From assembly GCF_927798115.1 (NCBI RefSeq), contig NZ_CAKMMG010000008.1, forward strand, positions 62,001 through 126,000: a stretch of 64,000 bases of DNA. Direction: 5' to 3'. A program made the translations under genes and the position numbers. Positions 8,215 to 16,204 of this stretch are shown here, piece after piece. The stretch's first letter is position 1, and each line of letters opens with the position of its first letter. Below the pieces are notes generated by a model. The model had not been told where the DNA came from, did not search any database, and saw only the letters and a program-made list of their open reading frames with translations. This DNA comes from Paenibacillus auburnensis. GTDB taxonomy: Bacteria > Bacillota > Bacilli > Paenibacillales > Paenibacillaceae.

Positions 8215-9758
8215 TCGAATACCGTGAAGAAATCTGGCAGGAACAGCCCCGGGAGAAGGGGCAATATTCTAAACGGGAACCGCTATGGCAACCCAATGAG
8301 CTTATGGATAATACGTTTCCTATTCCGGCAGCCCGCCGTCCGTTCTCCCTGAAGCAGAGTGTTTTGCGTACCAGCAAGCCGGGGAAAGAAGATTTTTACG
8401 GCTTCCTGCAAAAGATGAAAAGCGACATGAACGCCGGACTGGAGCGGGAAGATGACGGTTATTTTGAACTGAATGCCAAGGCGCTGATCGGCGATCCTCA
8501 GGCGGTTAGTTTTTTTATGAACGAAATTGAAAAGTATTTGCGCAAAACACCATTTACCGGCCGGGTACCTGAGGCATACCGGACTGCAGCAGAAGCACTT
8601 TTTCATGAATGGAAAGGTTTTGGCCCGGCCTACCGCTGGTTCACAGACCGTGCGTACAGCGAATCTACTGGACTGCAGATGATCGGACGGCAAATCTTTT
8701 ACAACCATCGCGGCAGGTTTATCGCCTATCCCTATGATATGCCCTCGCTGGACCGGGTGGAGCAGTTGAAACGTTCTCTTCTCAAAAGCGACCCTAACAA
8801 AAAGCTGAACAAGGACAACCCGTCGGTAGAGTTCAAAATGGATGATCCGTTGTGGCCCGGAAGGTTCATCCGGCTTGCGATCTGGGTGTCGCCCAGGGTG
8901 TGGGAAGGGTTTACGACGATTTCGATGCGGCGCCAGGTGGTGGAGTTTCTTGATCTGGAGGATCAGGCCGGTACGGAGTGTATACCTGCGGAGGCCATAG
9001 AGCTGATCCGTGCACTAACGGGAACGTTCCGTAATACGATCATTGCCGGCGCAGTCGGTTCAGGCAAAACCACCTTCGCCAATACGATTGTCGGTGAGCA
9101 GCTTCTGGGTTCTACCTCCTGCATGGGGGTGGTGATGATTGAGAAGCATCCGGAGTCGATTCTGCCGTACCAGATCAAAGGGCACCGGATTATTCCGATA
9201 CAGGCGGCCAATGAGGAGCTGATGGAGGTCGGGGTGGAGTCGCTGCGCCACGATCCGAACATCCTTTATATGACGGAAATGCGCTACAACGAGTGGGAGT
9301 TCTATCTGTGGAGCGGCGAGAAAGGCTACGACGGCATCACCGGCACTTTTCATACGGTTGACTCGGAGGATATTCCGTACCAAGGAGCTTTTGCAGTGTC
9401 TACACGGATTGGTGGCAGCCTTAAGGGTCATCTGATCTCAGCACTGAAGTCCTGCGAGCTCGTCTTTATCCTGGAAAGCGTACCGGACGGGAAAAAGCGG
9501 CTGGCGCGGATTTCCGAGGTGTTCTATGACGAAGAGCACAATTCGGTGTTCGCGAATGATCTGATGCGCTGGGAGGAGGAGCAGTCGGCCTGGAGCTATA
9601 ATGACAAGCTGACGGAGAAGCTGATGACGAAGATGCGGAAGAAAAATGCGCGCGCCATGCGTGTGCTGATGCAGGAACTGGGGCACTTGGCTGCGATGAA
9701 GCCTATGGAGCACCCGCTGAAGGAGAGCCTTAAATCCAGGATTGTATTGAACGAATGA
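8211..9758 (+). CDS. CpaF/TadA-type secretion ATPase
   Basis: Motor ATPase of type II/IV secretion and Flp pilus systems, 515 aa. Walker A is AGAVGSGKTTFANTI near residue 280. An acidic Walker B-like segment (DPNILYMTEMR) and a His-box equivalent (GTFHTVDSED) follow. The ~190 residues before the motor form the variable N-terminal domain. The motifs diverge from proteobacterial CpaF, but spacing and order are kept. It overlaps the CpaE-like gene by ATGA and is followed after 13 bases by the TadB-like gene, so it lies in a tight operon. Confidence 0.88.
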   Translation: MIEYREEIWQEQPREKGQYSKREPLWQPNELMDNTFPIPAARRPFSLKQSVLRTSKPGKEDFYGFLQKMKSDMNAGLEREDDGYFELNAKALIGDPQAVSFFMNEIEKYLRKTPFTGRVPEAYRTAAEALFHEWKGFGPAYRWFTDRAYSESTGLQMIGRQIFYNHRGRFIAYPYDMPSLDRVEQLKRSLLKSDPNKKLNKDNPSVEFKMDDPLWPGRFIRLAIWVSPRVWEGFTTISMRRQVVEFLDLEDQAGTECIPAEAIELIRALTGTFRNTIIAGAVGSGKTTFANTIVGEQLLGSTSCMGVVMIEKHPESILPYQIKGHRIIPIQAANEELMEVGVESLRHDPNILYMTEMRYNEWEFYLWSGEKGYDGITGTFHTVDSEDIPYQGAFAVSTRIGGSLKGHLISALKSCELVFILESVPDGKKRLARISEVFYDEEHNSVFANDLMRWEEEQSAWSYNDKLTEKLMTKMRKKNARAMRVLMQELGHLAAMKPMEHPLKESLKSRIVLNE

Positions 9759-9771
9759 GGAGGCATGAAGC

Positions 9772-10821
9772 GTGGACTTTATCTTATATCTGATTCGCTT
9801 TGTGCTTCATTTGCTAGTCGCCTGGGGACTATGGCAGATGGTGAGGCCGCTGGTTGAACGTCACTTGAGGCAGCTTGGACAGAGTATAGATCAGCATATG
9901 AAGCTTAGAAGGAGCCTTTTCCGCAAAAGAATCAGCAAGGTTGAAAAAAGGCTGTGGCTGTACCGGCATTTAGATGACCTGCTCTATTTTGCACACCGGA
10001 AGTATGAGCCGGGCATCAGTGTTATGCGTTTTGTCATGCGTACGGCTTTTCTGTTTATAGCTGTGTTCCTGTCCACCTTACTGACATTACGTGAGCTGCC
10101 TGGGCATATGAGCTTTAACAATCCATTTCTGGAGGGGATCAGCTTTGGGGAACGGCAGCCGGTTCATGAGGTTTGGCGGCTTCCGCTGTTTGTGGCTGTT
10201 ATTGGGGGGAGCATTCCTTATTTACGGATGAGATATAACTATGCGCAGAGAAAGGTACGCGGTAGCTACGATCTGCTTGACGTGATCAAGATTGCGACCA
10301 AATTTACGCATTTATCGGCGGATTCTATTTTGGCCAGAACGGCAGATTTATTGACTGAGGAAAATGTTTTGAAGACGCCCTTGAGGCTGCTGAGTACAGC
10401 GTTTGCCAATTACTGCAATGAATATGAGCTTAATGAACAGGCAGCTAGATTCTCGGATGCGATAGGTACGACTTTTGCCATAGAGTTTGTGTCTGATCTG
10501 CTGTACTGCGAGAAGGAAGGGACGCGTTATCTCAAAAGCTCGCTCATGATGCTCAACCGTTCCATGGAACAGCAGCGCGACACCATTCTGACGGTAAAAG
10601 CAGGCAGCAGGGATGCGATCAGTCTGGGGCTGTACGGAAATTTGGTAGTCCTGGTTTCTTCAGTCGGGACGTTTATGTATATGCTGAAGCCGGATGTCTA
10701 CTTTAAGCTGCAGTTTCAGACTACCGTAGGTCTTACCTTCCTGATGGTTATTATCTCCGGGCTGTTTATTTCTTTCATTATCAGTACGATACTCGCCAGA
10801 CCCAAACTGGACTACCACTAG
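9772..10821 (+). CDS. TadB-like inner-membrane platform protein
   Basis: A 349-aa membrane protein with hydrophobic segments at the N terminus, near residues 85-105 and 140-150, and a C-terminal hydrophobic pair (NLVVLVSSVGTFMYML; LTFLMVIISGLFISFII). The arrangement resembles the type II secretion F/TadB fold, but similarity is mostly topological and positional. Start GTG 9772 lies 8 bases after GAGGAGG (9757-9763). It lies between the motor ATPase and a second platform-like gene, as tadB does in tad loci. Confidence 0.65.
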   Translation: MDFILYLIRFVLHLLVAWGLWQMVRPLVERHLRQLGQSIDQHMKLRRSLFRKRISKVEKRLWLYRHLDDLLYFAHRKYEPGISVMRFVMRTAFLFIAVFLSTLLTLRELPGHMSFNNPFLEGISFGERQPVHEVWRLPLFVAVIGGSIPYLRMRYNYAQRKVRGSYDLLDVIKIATKFTHLSADSILARTADLLTEENVLKTPLRLLSTAFANYCNEYELNEQAARFSDAIGTTFAIEFVSDLLYCEKEGTRYLKSSLMMLNRSMEQQRDTILTVKAGSRDAISLGLYGNLVVLVSSVGTFMYMLKPDVYFKLQFQTTVGLTFLMVIISGLFISFIISTILARPKLDYH

Positions 10822-10830
10822 AGGTGATGA

Positions 10831-11703
10831 ATGATGGATCGGTTATTGCTTTTGATTGCGGTGTGCGGAGTGGTCTATCTTGCATTGCTGGTATTTGTGA
10901 GCAGCAGCACTAAGCAGGAGCGTTACGCTCTTAGGCTTGGAGTAAAGTGGAAAGCGCTTGGAGAAAAAGTGCAGAACGAACGGCTGCAGCAGCTGCTGCA
11001 ATCTGCTGGCCTTTCCATATCCGCAGGCAAAATCACACTTTTCCGCTATTCAGCAGCATTAATTTATGCAGCAGTTCAGGCGGCAGGCGATTTTATCCGT
11101 GGGGTGCCTTTTTCCATGATGGATCTGCTGATCGCTATGCTTATTGTAATGATTAGCAGTCCTAAGCGGTATTTGCCGTTTGGCTGGCTGCTGTCCTGGC
11201 TGCATCAGAAGACACTGATTCAAAAAGACGGCGAGCTCATCTCCTTCATCCGGCTTTATGAAAATAACCGGCTGCGTAAGCGCGGGTATGTACAGTTTGG
11301 TTCTTTTTGCGCAGGGACAGCCAGCCACTTTCATTATATCCGTCAGGATTTGTATGAGCTCTCCGAGCGGGCGGTGGATGAAGGTACGGAGCGGGCGATC
11401 GAATGGTTTTGCGGGAAGTTTCCGGCAGGTCATGTTTTTATTAACGATATCCGTTCGATTCTGCTGGCAACCGAAGGGATGGATGACGACACCGAAGCGG
11501 CCAATTATTTGCGGGAGCAGGGCAAGATTATCACCAAAATCTCCAGCGACCAATATCTGAAGAAGTGGTCCTTTATCGGTGACATCTCGACCATCATTAA
11601 CGTAATCCCGTCCATCGCTACCTTTCTAATGATTGTTTCGCTGGCCATGCAGTACATCATGCTGATTAAAGGAAACTTTAATGGGGTTGGGATGTTTCAT
11701 TGA
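10831..11703 (+). CDS. TadC-like inner-membrane platform protein
   Basis: A 290-aa protein with an N-terminal membrane helix (LLLLIAVCGVVYLALLVFV), hydrophobic segments around 68-110 and a C-terminal helix (VIPSIATFLMIVSLAMQYIMLI). The central soluble part carries acidic/helical stretches typical of secretion-platform cytoplasmic domains. Its place right after the TadB-like gene supports TadC. GAGGTGAT at 10821-10828 lies just before ATG 10831/10834. It is the last gene before a 217-base gap holding a duplicated sequence. Confidence 0.6.
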   Translation: MMDRLLLLIAVCGVVYLALLVFVSSSTKQERYALRLGVKWKALGEKVQNERLQQLLQSAGLSISAGKITLFRYSAALIYAAVQAAGDFIRGVPFSMMDLLIAMLIVMISSPKRYLPFGWLLSWLHQKTLIQKDGELISFIRLYENNRLRKRGYVQFGSFCAGTASHFHYIRQDLYELSERAVDEGTERAIEWFCGKFPAGHVFINDIRSILLATEGMDDDTEAANYLREQGKIITKISSDQYLKKWSFIGDISTIINVIPSIATFLMIVSLAMQYIMLIKGNFNGVGMFH

Positions 11704-11712
11704 GGAGTTAAA

Positions 11713-11880
11713 TCTGCAAAAAGATTCTTTGACTTCGAATTGCATCAAATGAGGTTTTTGTTAAGACATCAAAGAGATCGGCTAGGTGAAATGGCTTCTT
11801 GATGTCGCAACAATAAACTTCTGCAAAAAGTGGTCCAGCACCTTAGAATTGCATCAAATGAGGTTTTTGTTATATTCAAG
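11713..11880 (+). repeat. Two-copy direct repeat upstream of pilin-like genes
   Basis: A 27-base string is repeated without change at 11737-11763 and 11846-11872 (begins GAATTGCATCAAATGAGG, ends TTTTTGTTA). The shorter string TCTGCAAAAAG precedes each copy, at 11713-11723 and 11820-11830. The offset is 107-109 bases, so this looks like a partly diverged tandem duplication of the leader. The rest of the 217-base gap holds no supported gene. Role unknown; a 5' regulatory region for the pilin-like genes is inferred. Confidence 0.8.
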
Positions 11881-11920
11881 CATCAATTAAAAATATAAAA
11901 TTAAAAGGGAGATATTAACA

Positions 11921-12136
11921 ATGAAAAAAGACGCTATTTCTACGGGGTTGTTTATCGCTATCGGATTCCTCTGTGTTGCTATTGTCATCGCCATCCTGAT
12001 TCCTGTAGTACGTGATGTGATCAATGATGCGGATGATAACAGACCAACTATTCCGGGTGTAAGTGCAGCTATGATTCTACCCACAGATATCGATCAAACC
12101 CCAGCAGTACAAGCTTTCGCCAGTTTTGTGGTCTAA
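11921..12136 (+). CDS. Small pilin-like protein (Flp-type candidate)
   Basis: A 71-aa protein starting MKKDAIS, followed by one long hydrophobic helix (TGLFIAIGFLCVAIVIAILI) and a short polar tail. The size, the position after ATPase and platform genes, and the prepilin peptidase nearby make it a candidate major pilin. The canonical Flp leader (G/XXXXEY) is not obvious. AAAGGGAG at 11905-11912 precedes ATG 11921. The next small gene repeats the MKKD(A/S)IS start, suggesting a duplicated pair. Confidence 0.6.
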   Translation: MKKDAISTGLFIAIGFLCVAIVIAILIPVVRDVINDADDNRPTIPGVSAAMILPTDIDQTPAVQAFASFVV

Positions 12137-12141
12137 GCGTT

Positions 12142-12285
12142 ATGAAAAAAGACTCGATCTCTATCGCTATGTTTTTGGCTATCGGGTTTGTGATTGCCGG
12201 GATTTTTATCGGGGCGGCCACAAATATAATTGGCAGAAGTCAGGATGATATTATCGCACATACCAAGCAAGTAGAGCAGTACTAA
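12142..12285 (+). CDS. Second tiny pilin-like protein (47 aa)
   Basis: ATG 12142 to TAA 12283-12285 encodes 47 residues. It begins MKKDSIS and continues with a hydrophobic helix (IAMFLAIGFVIAGIFIGAA) and a polar end rich in D, Q and E. It mirrors the N terminus of the 71-aa gene five bases upstream (MKKDAIS...FIAIGF), so the two are probably paralogues. No strong ribosome binding site precedes it, so translational coupling is likely. Short enough to be missed by gene finders. Confidence 0.6.
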   Translation: MKKDSISIAMFLAIGFVIAGIFIGAATNIIGRSQDDIIAHTKQVEQY

Positions 12286-12297
12286 GGGGGACTTGGG

Positions 12298-12678
12298 GTG
12301 AAGGAAACCGTCCTCCGGGCATTATTTATGTGGCTTGTTTTGTTCATCATCCTGCAGCCTATCTTTACTTATATTGATTATTTGCTTGATTTGCAGGTCA
12401 AAGCCAACACATCCTACATTACGCAAAAAGCAGCAACCGAAGGGATTGTAACCGCAGCTATGAAAAGTGAGGTGATTGCTAACCTTAAGGCGGTAGGTTT
12501 TCCCGAAGCTTCAATTGCAATCTCAAGCAGTACGGAAACCGTGCAGGAGCGCAAGCAGCGGATTGATGTATATATCACCGCTCCCCGCTTAAATCTGTTT
12601 CCCTATAATTTCTCAGGTATGTCTCAGCCGACAAGTTATTACGGGCACGGTTCAATAATGAGCGAGTATCTTGATTAA
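12298..12678 (+). CDS. Minor pilin or TadE-like protein
   Basis: A 126-aa protein with an N-terminal membrane helix (ALFMWLVLFIILQPIFTYI) followed by an extracytoplasmic ~95-residue domain. GTG 12298 follows AAGGGGGA at 12285-12292. The position and the pilin-like layout of N-terminal helix plus small globular part suggest a minor pilin or TadE-like pseudopilin. I do not recognise a named family. Confidence 0.5.
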   Translation: MKETVLRALFMWLVLFIILQPIFTYIDYLLDLQVKANTSYITQKAATEGIVTAAMKSEVIANLKAVGFPEASIAISSSTETVQERKQRIDVYITAPRLNLFPYNFSGMSQPTSYYGHGSIMSEYLD

Positions 12679-12697
12679 TTGAGGAATGATCTAAACT

Positions 12698-13195
12698 ATG
12701 GATTATGTTATCAAACTCGCTTTTGTGCTCCTGATCTTTGTCTACTCCTGGTTTTTTCAAATTCAAAATCAGGAGTGGGACATGCTGCGCAGCATGTTAA
12801 AGGATGCCAATAACATTGCTGTCCATGATGCCTCGCAGGAACTTAACGAAAGCGCACGAGCGCAAGGTCGGCTTATCATCGATCCCGCTGAAGCATACGC
12901 CACCTTCCTGGAGTCACTTCAGCGTAATCTTGGACTTGACGACGGCTTGTCGCCAATGGCTGGGAGCAGGCTGCAAACCCGGGTGAAGATTGTGAAGTTC
13001 GATATCGTGGATGATTCCACTGGAGTAACTTTTCCGCTCCTCTATGAGGATAGTACTTACGGCATCACCAAATACATACAAGGTCCATCCGTCATTGCCG
13101 TGATTGAGACGCAGCATCCCGTTCTTATCTCGCGTGCAAAGGTTCAAGAAGCTATTATTGTACCGGCAATACAGGAGTATAAAGTGAATGATTAA
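12698..13195 (+). CDS. Minor pilin or TadE-like protein
   Basis: A 165-aa protein with one N-terminal helix (LAFVLLIFVYSWFFQIQ) and an extracytoplasmic domain. Like the preceding gene it has the layout of a pilin-like subunit. GAGGAATGAT lies before ATG 12698. It appears to close the pilus block; a 109-base gap separates it from the secreted proteins. Family assignment rests on topology and context only. Confidence 0.5.
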   Translation: MDYVIKLAFVLLIFVYSWFFQIQNQEWDMLRSMLKDANNIAVHDASQELNESARAQGRLIIDPAEAYATFLESLQRNLGLDDGLSPMAGSRLQTRVKIVKFDIVDDSTGVTFPLLYEDSTYGITKYIQGPSVIAVIETQHPVLISRAKVQEAIIVPAIQEYKVND

Positions 13196-13304
13196 TCCTT
13201 TATCGGATAGTAAGAGATTATAGGTACTATTTTCGCTTGGAAGGTACCAACCAGAGATATCCGCTCACAAACAATCTATAACACTATTAAGGAGAGAAAT
13301 AATA

Positions 13305-13931
13305 ATGAATAAAATGATTCTTAAAGTATCTGTTGCAGCAATGCTAGTTGGACAGCTTTTAACACTAGGCGGTATTACTCAAAAAAATCATGTTGTAGCA
13401 GCAGCGGCTACTACAAAAACACCTGCTATGACCGATAACTTTTTTAAGTATGGTATGGAAAAAACGCAAGACTTGCCGGCTACGATTAATGCGGATGGGT
13501 TGTCCTACACTCTGCATAAGGTAATGATTTATGATGTTAACTCGAAAGATGCGCAAACTATTTGGAAAACATATAAGTTCCTGCCGCTCAGTTTGTATTC
13601 AAAAGCAAAGTATTTGATATGGACGAAAATTACAATAACCAATAATACAACCCAAACTATTCGGAGAGATATGAAGGATCTAAGTCAAAAATGGAGAGTC
13701 TCTGTCGATACGATTAATGGGGATACAACACTCTTAACTTCTGGTGATCCATACTATCCATATAACAGCAAAGAATCTCTAGGTGATTTTATACTTAAGC
13801 CAAATGAGTCTCTAATAACTTACGAAGCTTATTACGCTAAAGTTAAACCTCGACATTTCTTTGTGTCACTAATGTATAAAAATACTCTAAAGAATCTATA
13901 TCTTGTAGATCCGGATGGTGTGGGGAAATGA
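13305..13931 (+). CDS. Secreted protein of unknown function
   Basis: A 208-aa protein with a typical signal peptide (MNKMILKVSVAAMLVGQLLT, cleavage probably near VVAAAA). The mature part has beta-rich stretches (LIWTKITITNNTTQTI) like the DUF4352-type immunoglobulin-like domains of secreted Gram-positive proteins, but I cannot assign it. AAGGAGAG precedes the ATG. It overlaps the next gene by ATGA, so both are translated together. Coding sequence is noticeably AT-rich. Confidence 0.65.
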   Translation: MNKMILKVSVAAMLVGQLLTLGGITQKNHVVAAAATTKTPAMTDNFFKYGMEKTQDLPATINADGLSYTLHKVMIYDVNSKDAQTIWKTYKFLPLSLYSKAKYLIWTKITITNNTTQTIRRDMKDLSQKWRVSVDTINGDTTLLTSGDPYYPYNSKESLGDFILKPNESLITYEAYYAKVKPRHFFVSLMYKNTLKNLYLVDPDGVGK

Positions 13932-16189
13932 AGAAAGTAAGTCTATTGCTATTCTCACTACTTCTAGTAGCTTCTGGTTTGCTTATCCAATTTGTTTCAG
14001 CTACTGCTTCTTACACCAAATCGGGAACCGTTAATGTCCCAATTTCATCAGGACTTGTTGGAGAAAATAATGGCGCAAAAGCATTTACACTTGACTTACC
14101 CTCAGGTGTAAATGCTTCATCTATAAACCTAAGCACTTTAAAGTACAATGGAACCAATGCTGTGAATTCATTACAGATAAGTAATGGTAAGATTAAATTG
14201 AACTTAACGGGTGTAACTGCAAGTAAAAGAGTTCAAGTGAAGGGATTATATAGTGGGTATGATCAATTTGTAACAAGAATAGGTAATAGCATTTGGCGGT
14301 ATGCTGATGGTCGTACTTGGCAGATTAACGATTACAGCCCCAGCACGGATATGATGACAAAAAAGGATCTACCTGCACCAGACTCAGCCTATCCTTCAGA
14401 AATGGTCCCAAAGGTTACTGTAAATGCGGCCAGTAATCAATCAACCGATGGCCGTTTCTGGAAAACGTTGAATATGGAACCCGTTGACGAAAAGTACGTT
14501 GATCAAAATTCTATCGACGTTACAATTACAGAAACTAGCGATTGGGTGAAAAACGCTTATCCAAAAGGAAATAAGATTATTATTGCCTATCAAATACCTG
14601 TTACGGCAGATGATAAAGGAGGATGGAAAGATGTAACAAGCACGGCCAATCCTCCGGTTGTTTATCCGGCAATGGGAAGGTTTTATGAGGCTGGTGTTAA
14701 GTATTATTATACTGCGTTCGCCAACATACCCACCTATTCATACGGAGGCACTATAACCTTCGACTACACCCTACCCACCGAGCCTACCCTTATCGGAGAA
14801 GTGAATCTCATCAAACCAAATCCTAACCCGACTGAAGCAACAGGAAGCGATATACCTGTAGTGATCTCATTAAAAGGGACACTGGAAGCCTATACGGACA
14901 CATCCAATATTCAGGAATGGGTCTTCTACGCGAAGGAGTCGAATAATGACGCATCGCTGCAAGTGAAGAAAGACTATTTAAAAAAGTTAAGCAGTACACA
15001 AGAATTCACATTCTACATTAAAAAGGAAAATGCCGCCGCTACCACCTTCAAACAGGAGTATTCCCTGACGGTAACGGTTCGTTTCACCAAGCCGATTATT
15101 ACGCCCGATGGCACCATAAGTAGCTTAACACAATCACTGACCTCAAGCGCCAGTACATATAATGGACCCAAGCCATCGAGTGGGCCAAATCCAACGCCGC
15201 CGCCTTCAACTGGTAAACCACCCGAAGCCAGAATATCGATGCCGGACCAAGTTGTAGCCGGTGAGAAGTTTATCGTATCTGGAGCAGATTCCTTTGATCC
15301 GGATGGAACTATTGTTAAATATATCTGGCAGCATCCTAATGTAGATGATGCTTTATACGGTAAATCAAGTGATACCCGTTACGGCCTGGATTCTATTGAT
15401 ACCACTCAAACTATTACACTCACTGTAGTTGATAATTCTGGACTCACAGCAACGACATCCCGCGATATTAAGGTTGTGGCCCCAGCGCCGGCTGCCAAGT
15501 TACAGGTCCTGGGGACGTTAAAAGAAAATCGTAAAATAACACTGCACAATGCCAGTAAGAATGCTGCAGACGATTTTCCGATGATTCCAGGCAAAACAAA
15601 GTTTACGATTTCTGCAGTTTCCGGAGGGACAAATGCAGATATAAAGTACAGTGGAAGCTTGTCTGGGACGGACAATGCAGACATTTTGATTAAAGTCGCA
15701 GGACAGTATAAAGCCACCCTATATGTAGAAAATACTGCGGGCTATTCGGCAACAAAAGCGATCACCTTTACCGTCCAGCCGGACCAAGCACCTGTACCCT
15801 ATATCTCTATGCCGAATACGGTGTACCGGGATCCATCGAACGGGAACAAGGCAAGTGTAACCATAGATGACCTATCCATTTCTCCGGATTATGATTATTT
15901 AGCAAAGCGAGTGTGGGAGTACAGATATGATTCAGACAACGATGGGAACTTTGTAGAAGAAGCATGGGTGCTGATGGATAACGGTAATTTAGATCGCATT
16001 AATTTCTATCCGGCTGAAGTGGGGCGTTATGAAATTCGTATAACAACGAAAGAAGAGTTCGGTCAACCGACAATAGATGAGTTTGTTACAGTAAATGATC
16101 GTAAATCTGCGGATACAGCGACCCAGAATGTGACTGAACGAATCGTTACCGTTCTGAATCGTCCTCCATTATCCGATTGGTCATGGTAA
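13928..16189 (+). CDS. Large secreted PKD-like protein
   Basis: A 753-aa protein with a signal peptide (MKKVSLLLFSLLLVASGLLI). Residues ~30-410 show no family I know. A Pro/Ser-rich linker (~412-430) is followed by a PKD-like domain (ISMPDQVVAGEKFIVSGADS, then DPDGTIVKY and a TLTVVDNSG end). More beta domains follow, the last one acidic (YRYDSDNDGN) and possibly calcium-binding. It stops at ...NRPPLSDWSW, a phrase that in such proteins often lies between domains. The C terminus may therefore be short. A cell-surface or pilus-associated adhesin is inferred. Confidence 0.7.
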   Translation: MKKVSLLLFSLLLVASGLLIQFVSATASYTKSGTVNVPISSGLVGENNGAKAFTLDLPSGVNASSINLSTLKYNGTNAVNSLQISNGKIKLNLTGVTASKRVQVKGLYSGYDQFVTRIGNSIWRYADGRTWQINDYSPSTDMMTKKDLPAPDSAYPSEMVPKVTVNAASNQSTDGRFWKTLNMEPVDEKYVDQNSIDVTITETSDWVKNAYPKGNKIIIAYQIPVTADDKGGWKDVTSTANPPVVYPAMGRFYEAGVKYYYTAFANIPTYSYGGTITFDYTLPTEPTLIGEVNLIKPNPNPTEATGSDIPVVISLKGTLEAYTDTSNIQEWVFYAKESNNDASLQVKKDYLKKLSSTQEFTFYIKKENAAATTFKQEYSLTVTVRFTKPIITPDGTISSLTQSLTSSASTYNGPKPSSGPNPTPPPSTGKPPEARISMPDQVVAGEKFIVSGADSFDPDGTIVKYIWQHPNVDDALYGKSSDTRYGLDSIDTTQTITLTVVDNSGLTATTSRDIKVVAPAPAAKLQVLGTLKENRKITLHNASKNAADDFPMIPGKTKFTISAVSGGTNADIKYSGSLSGTDNADILIKVAGQYKATLYVENTAGYSATKAITFTVQPDQAPVPYISMPNTVYRDPSNGNKASVTIDDLSISPDYDYLAKRVWEYRYDSDNDGNFVEEAWVLMDNGNLDRINFYPAEVGRYEIRITTKEEFGQPTIDEFVTVNDRKSADTATQNVTERIVTVLNRPPLSDWSW

Positions 16190-16204
16190 AAGAGGGAGGA
16201 TCAC

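Noticed and set aside
11750..11803. Short ORFs starting MRFLL in the duplicated leader
   Set aside because: No ribosome binding site, and the two copies differ after the repeat; more likely non-coding.
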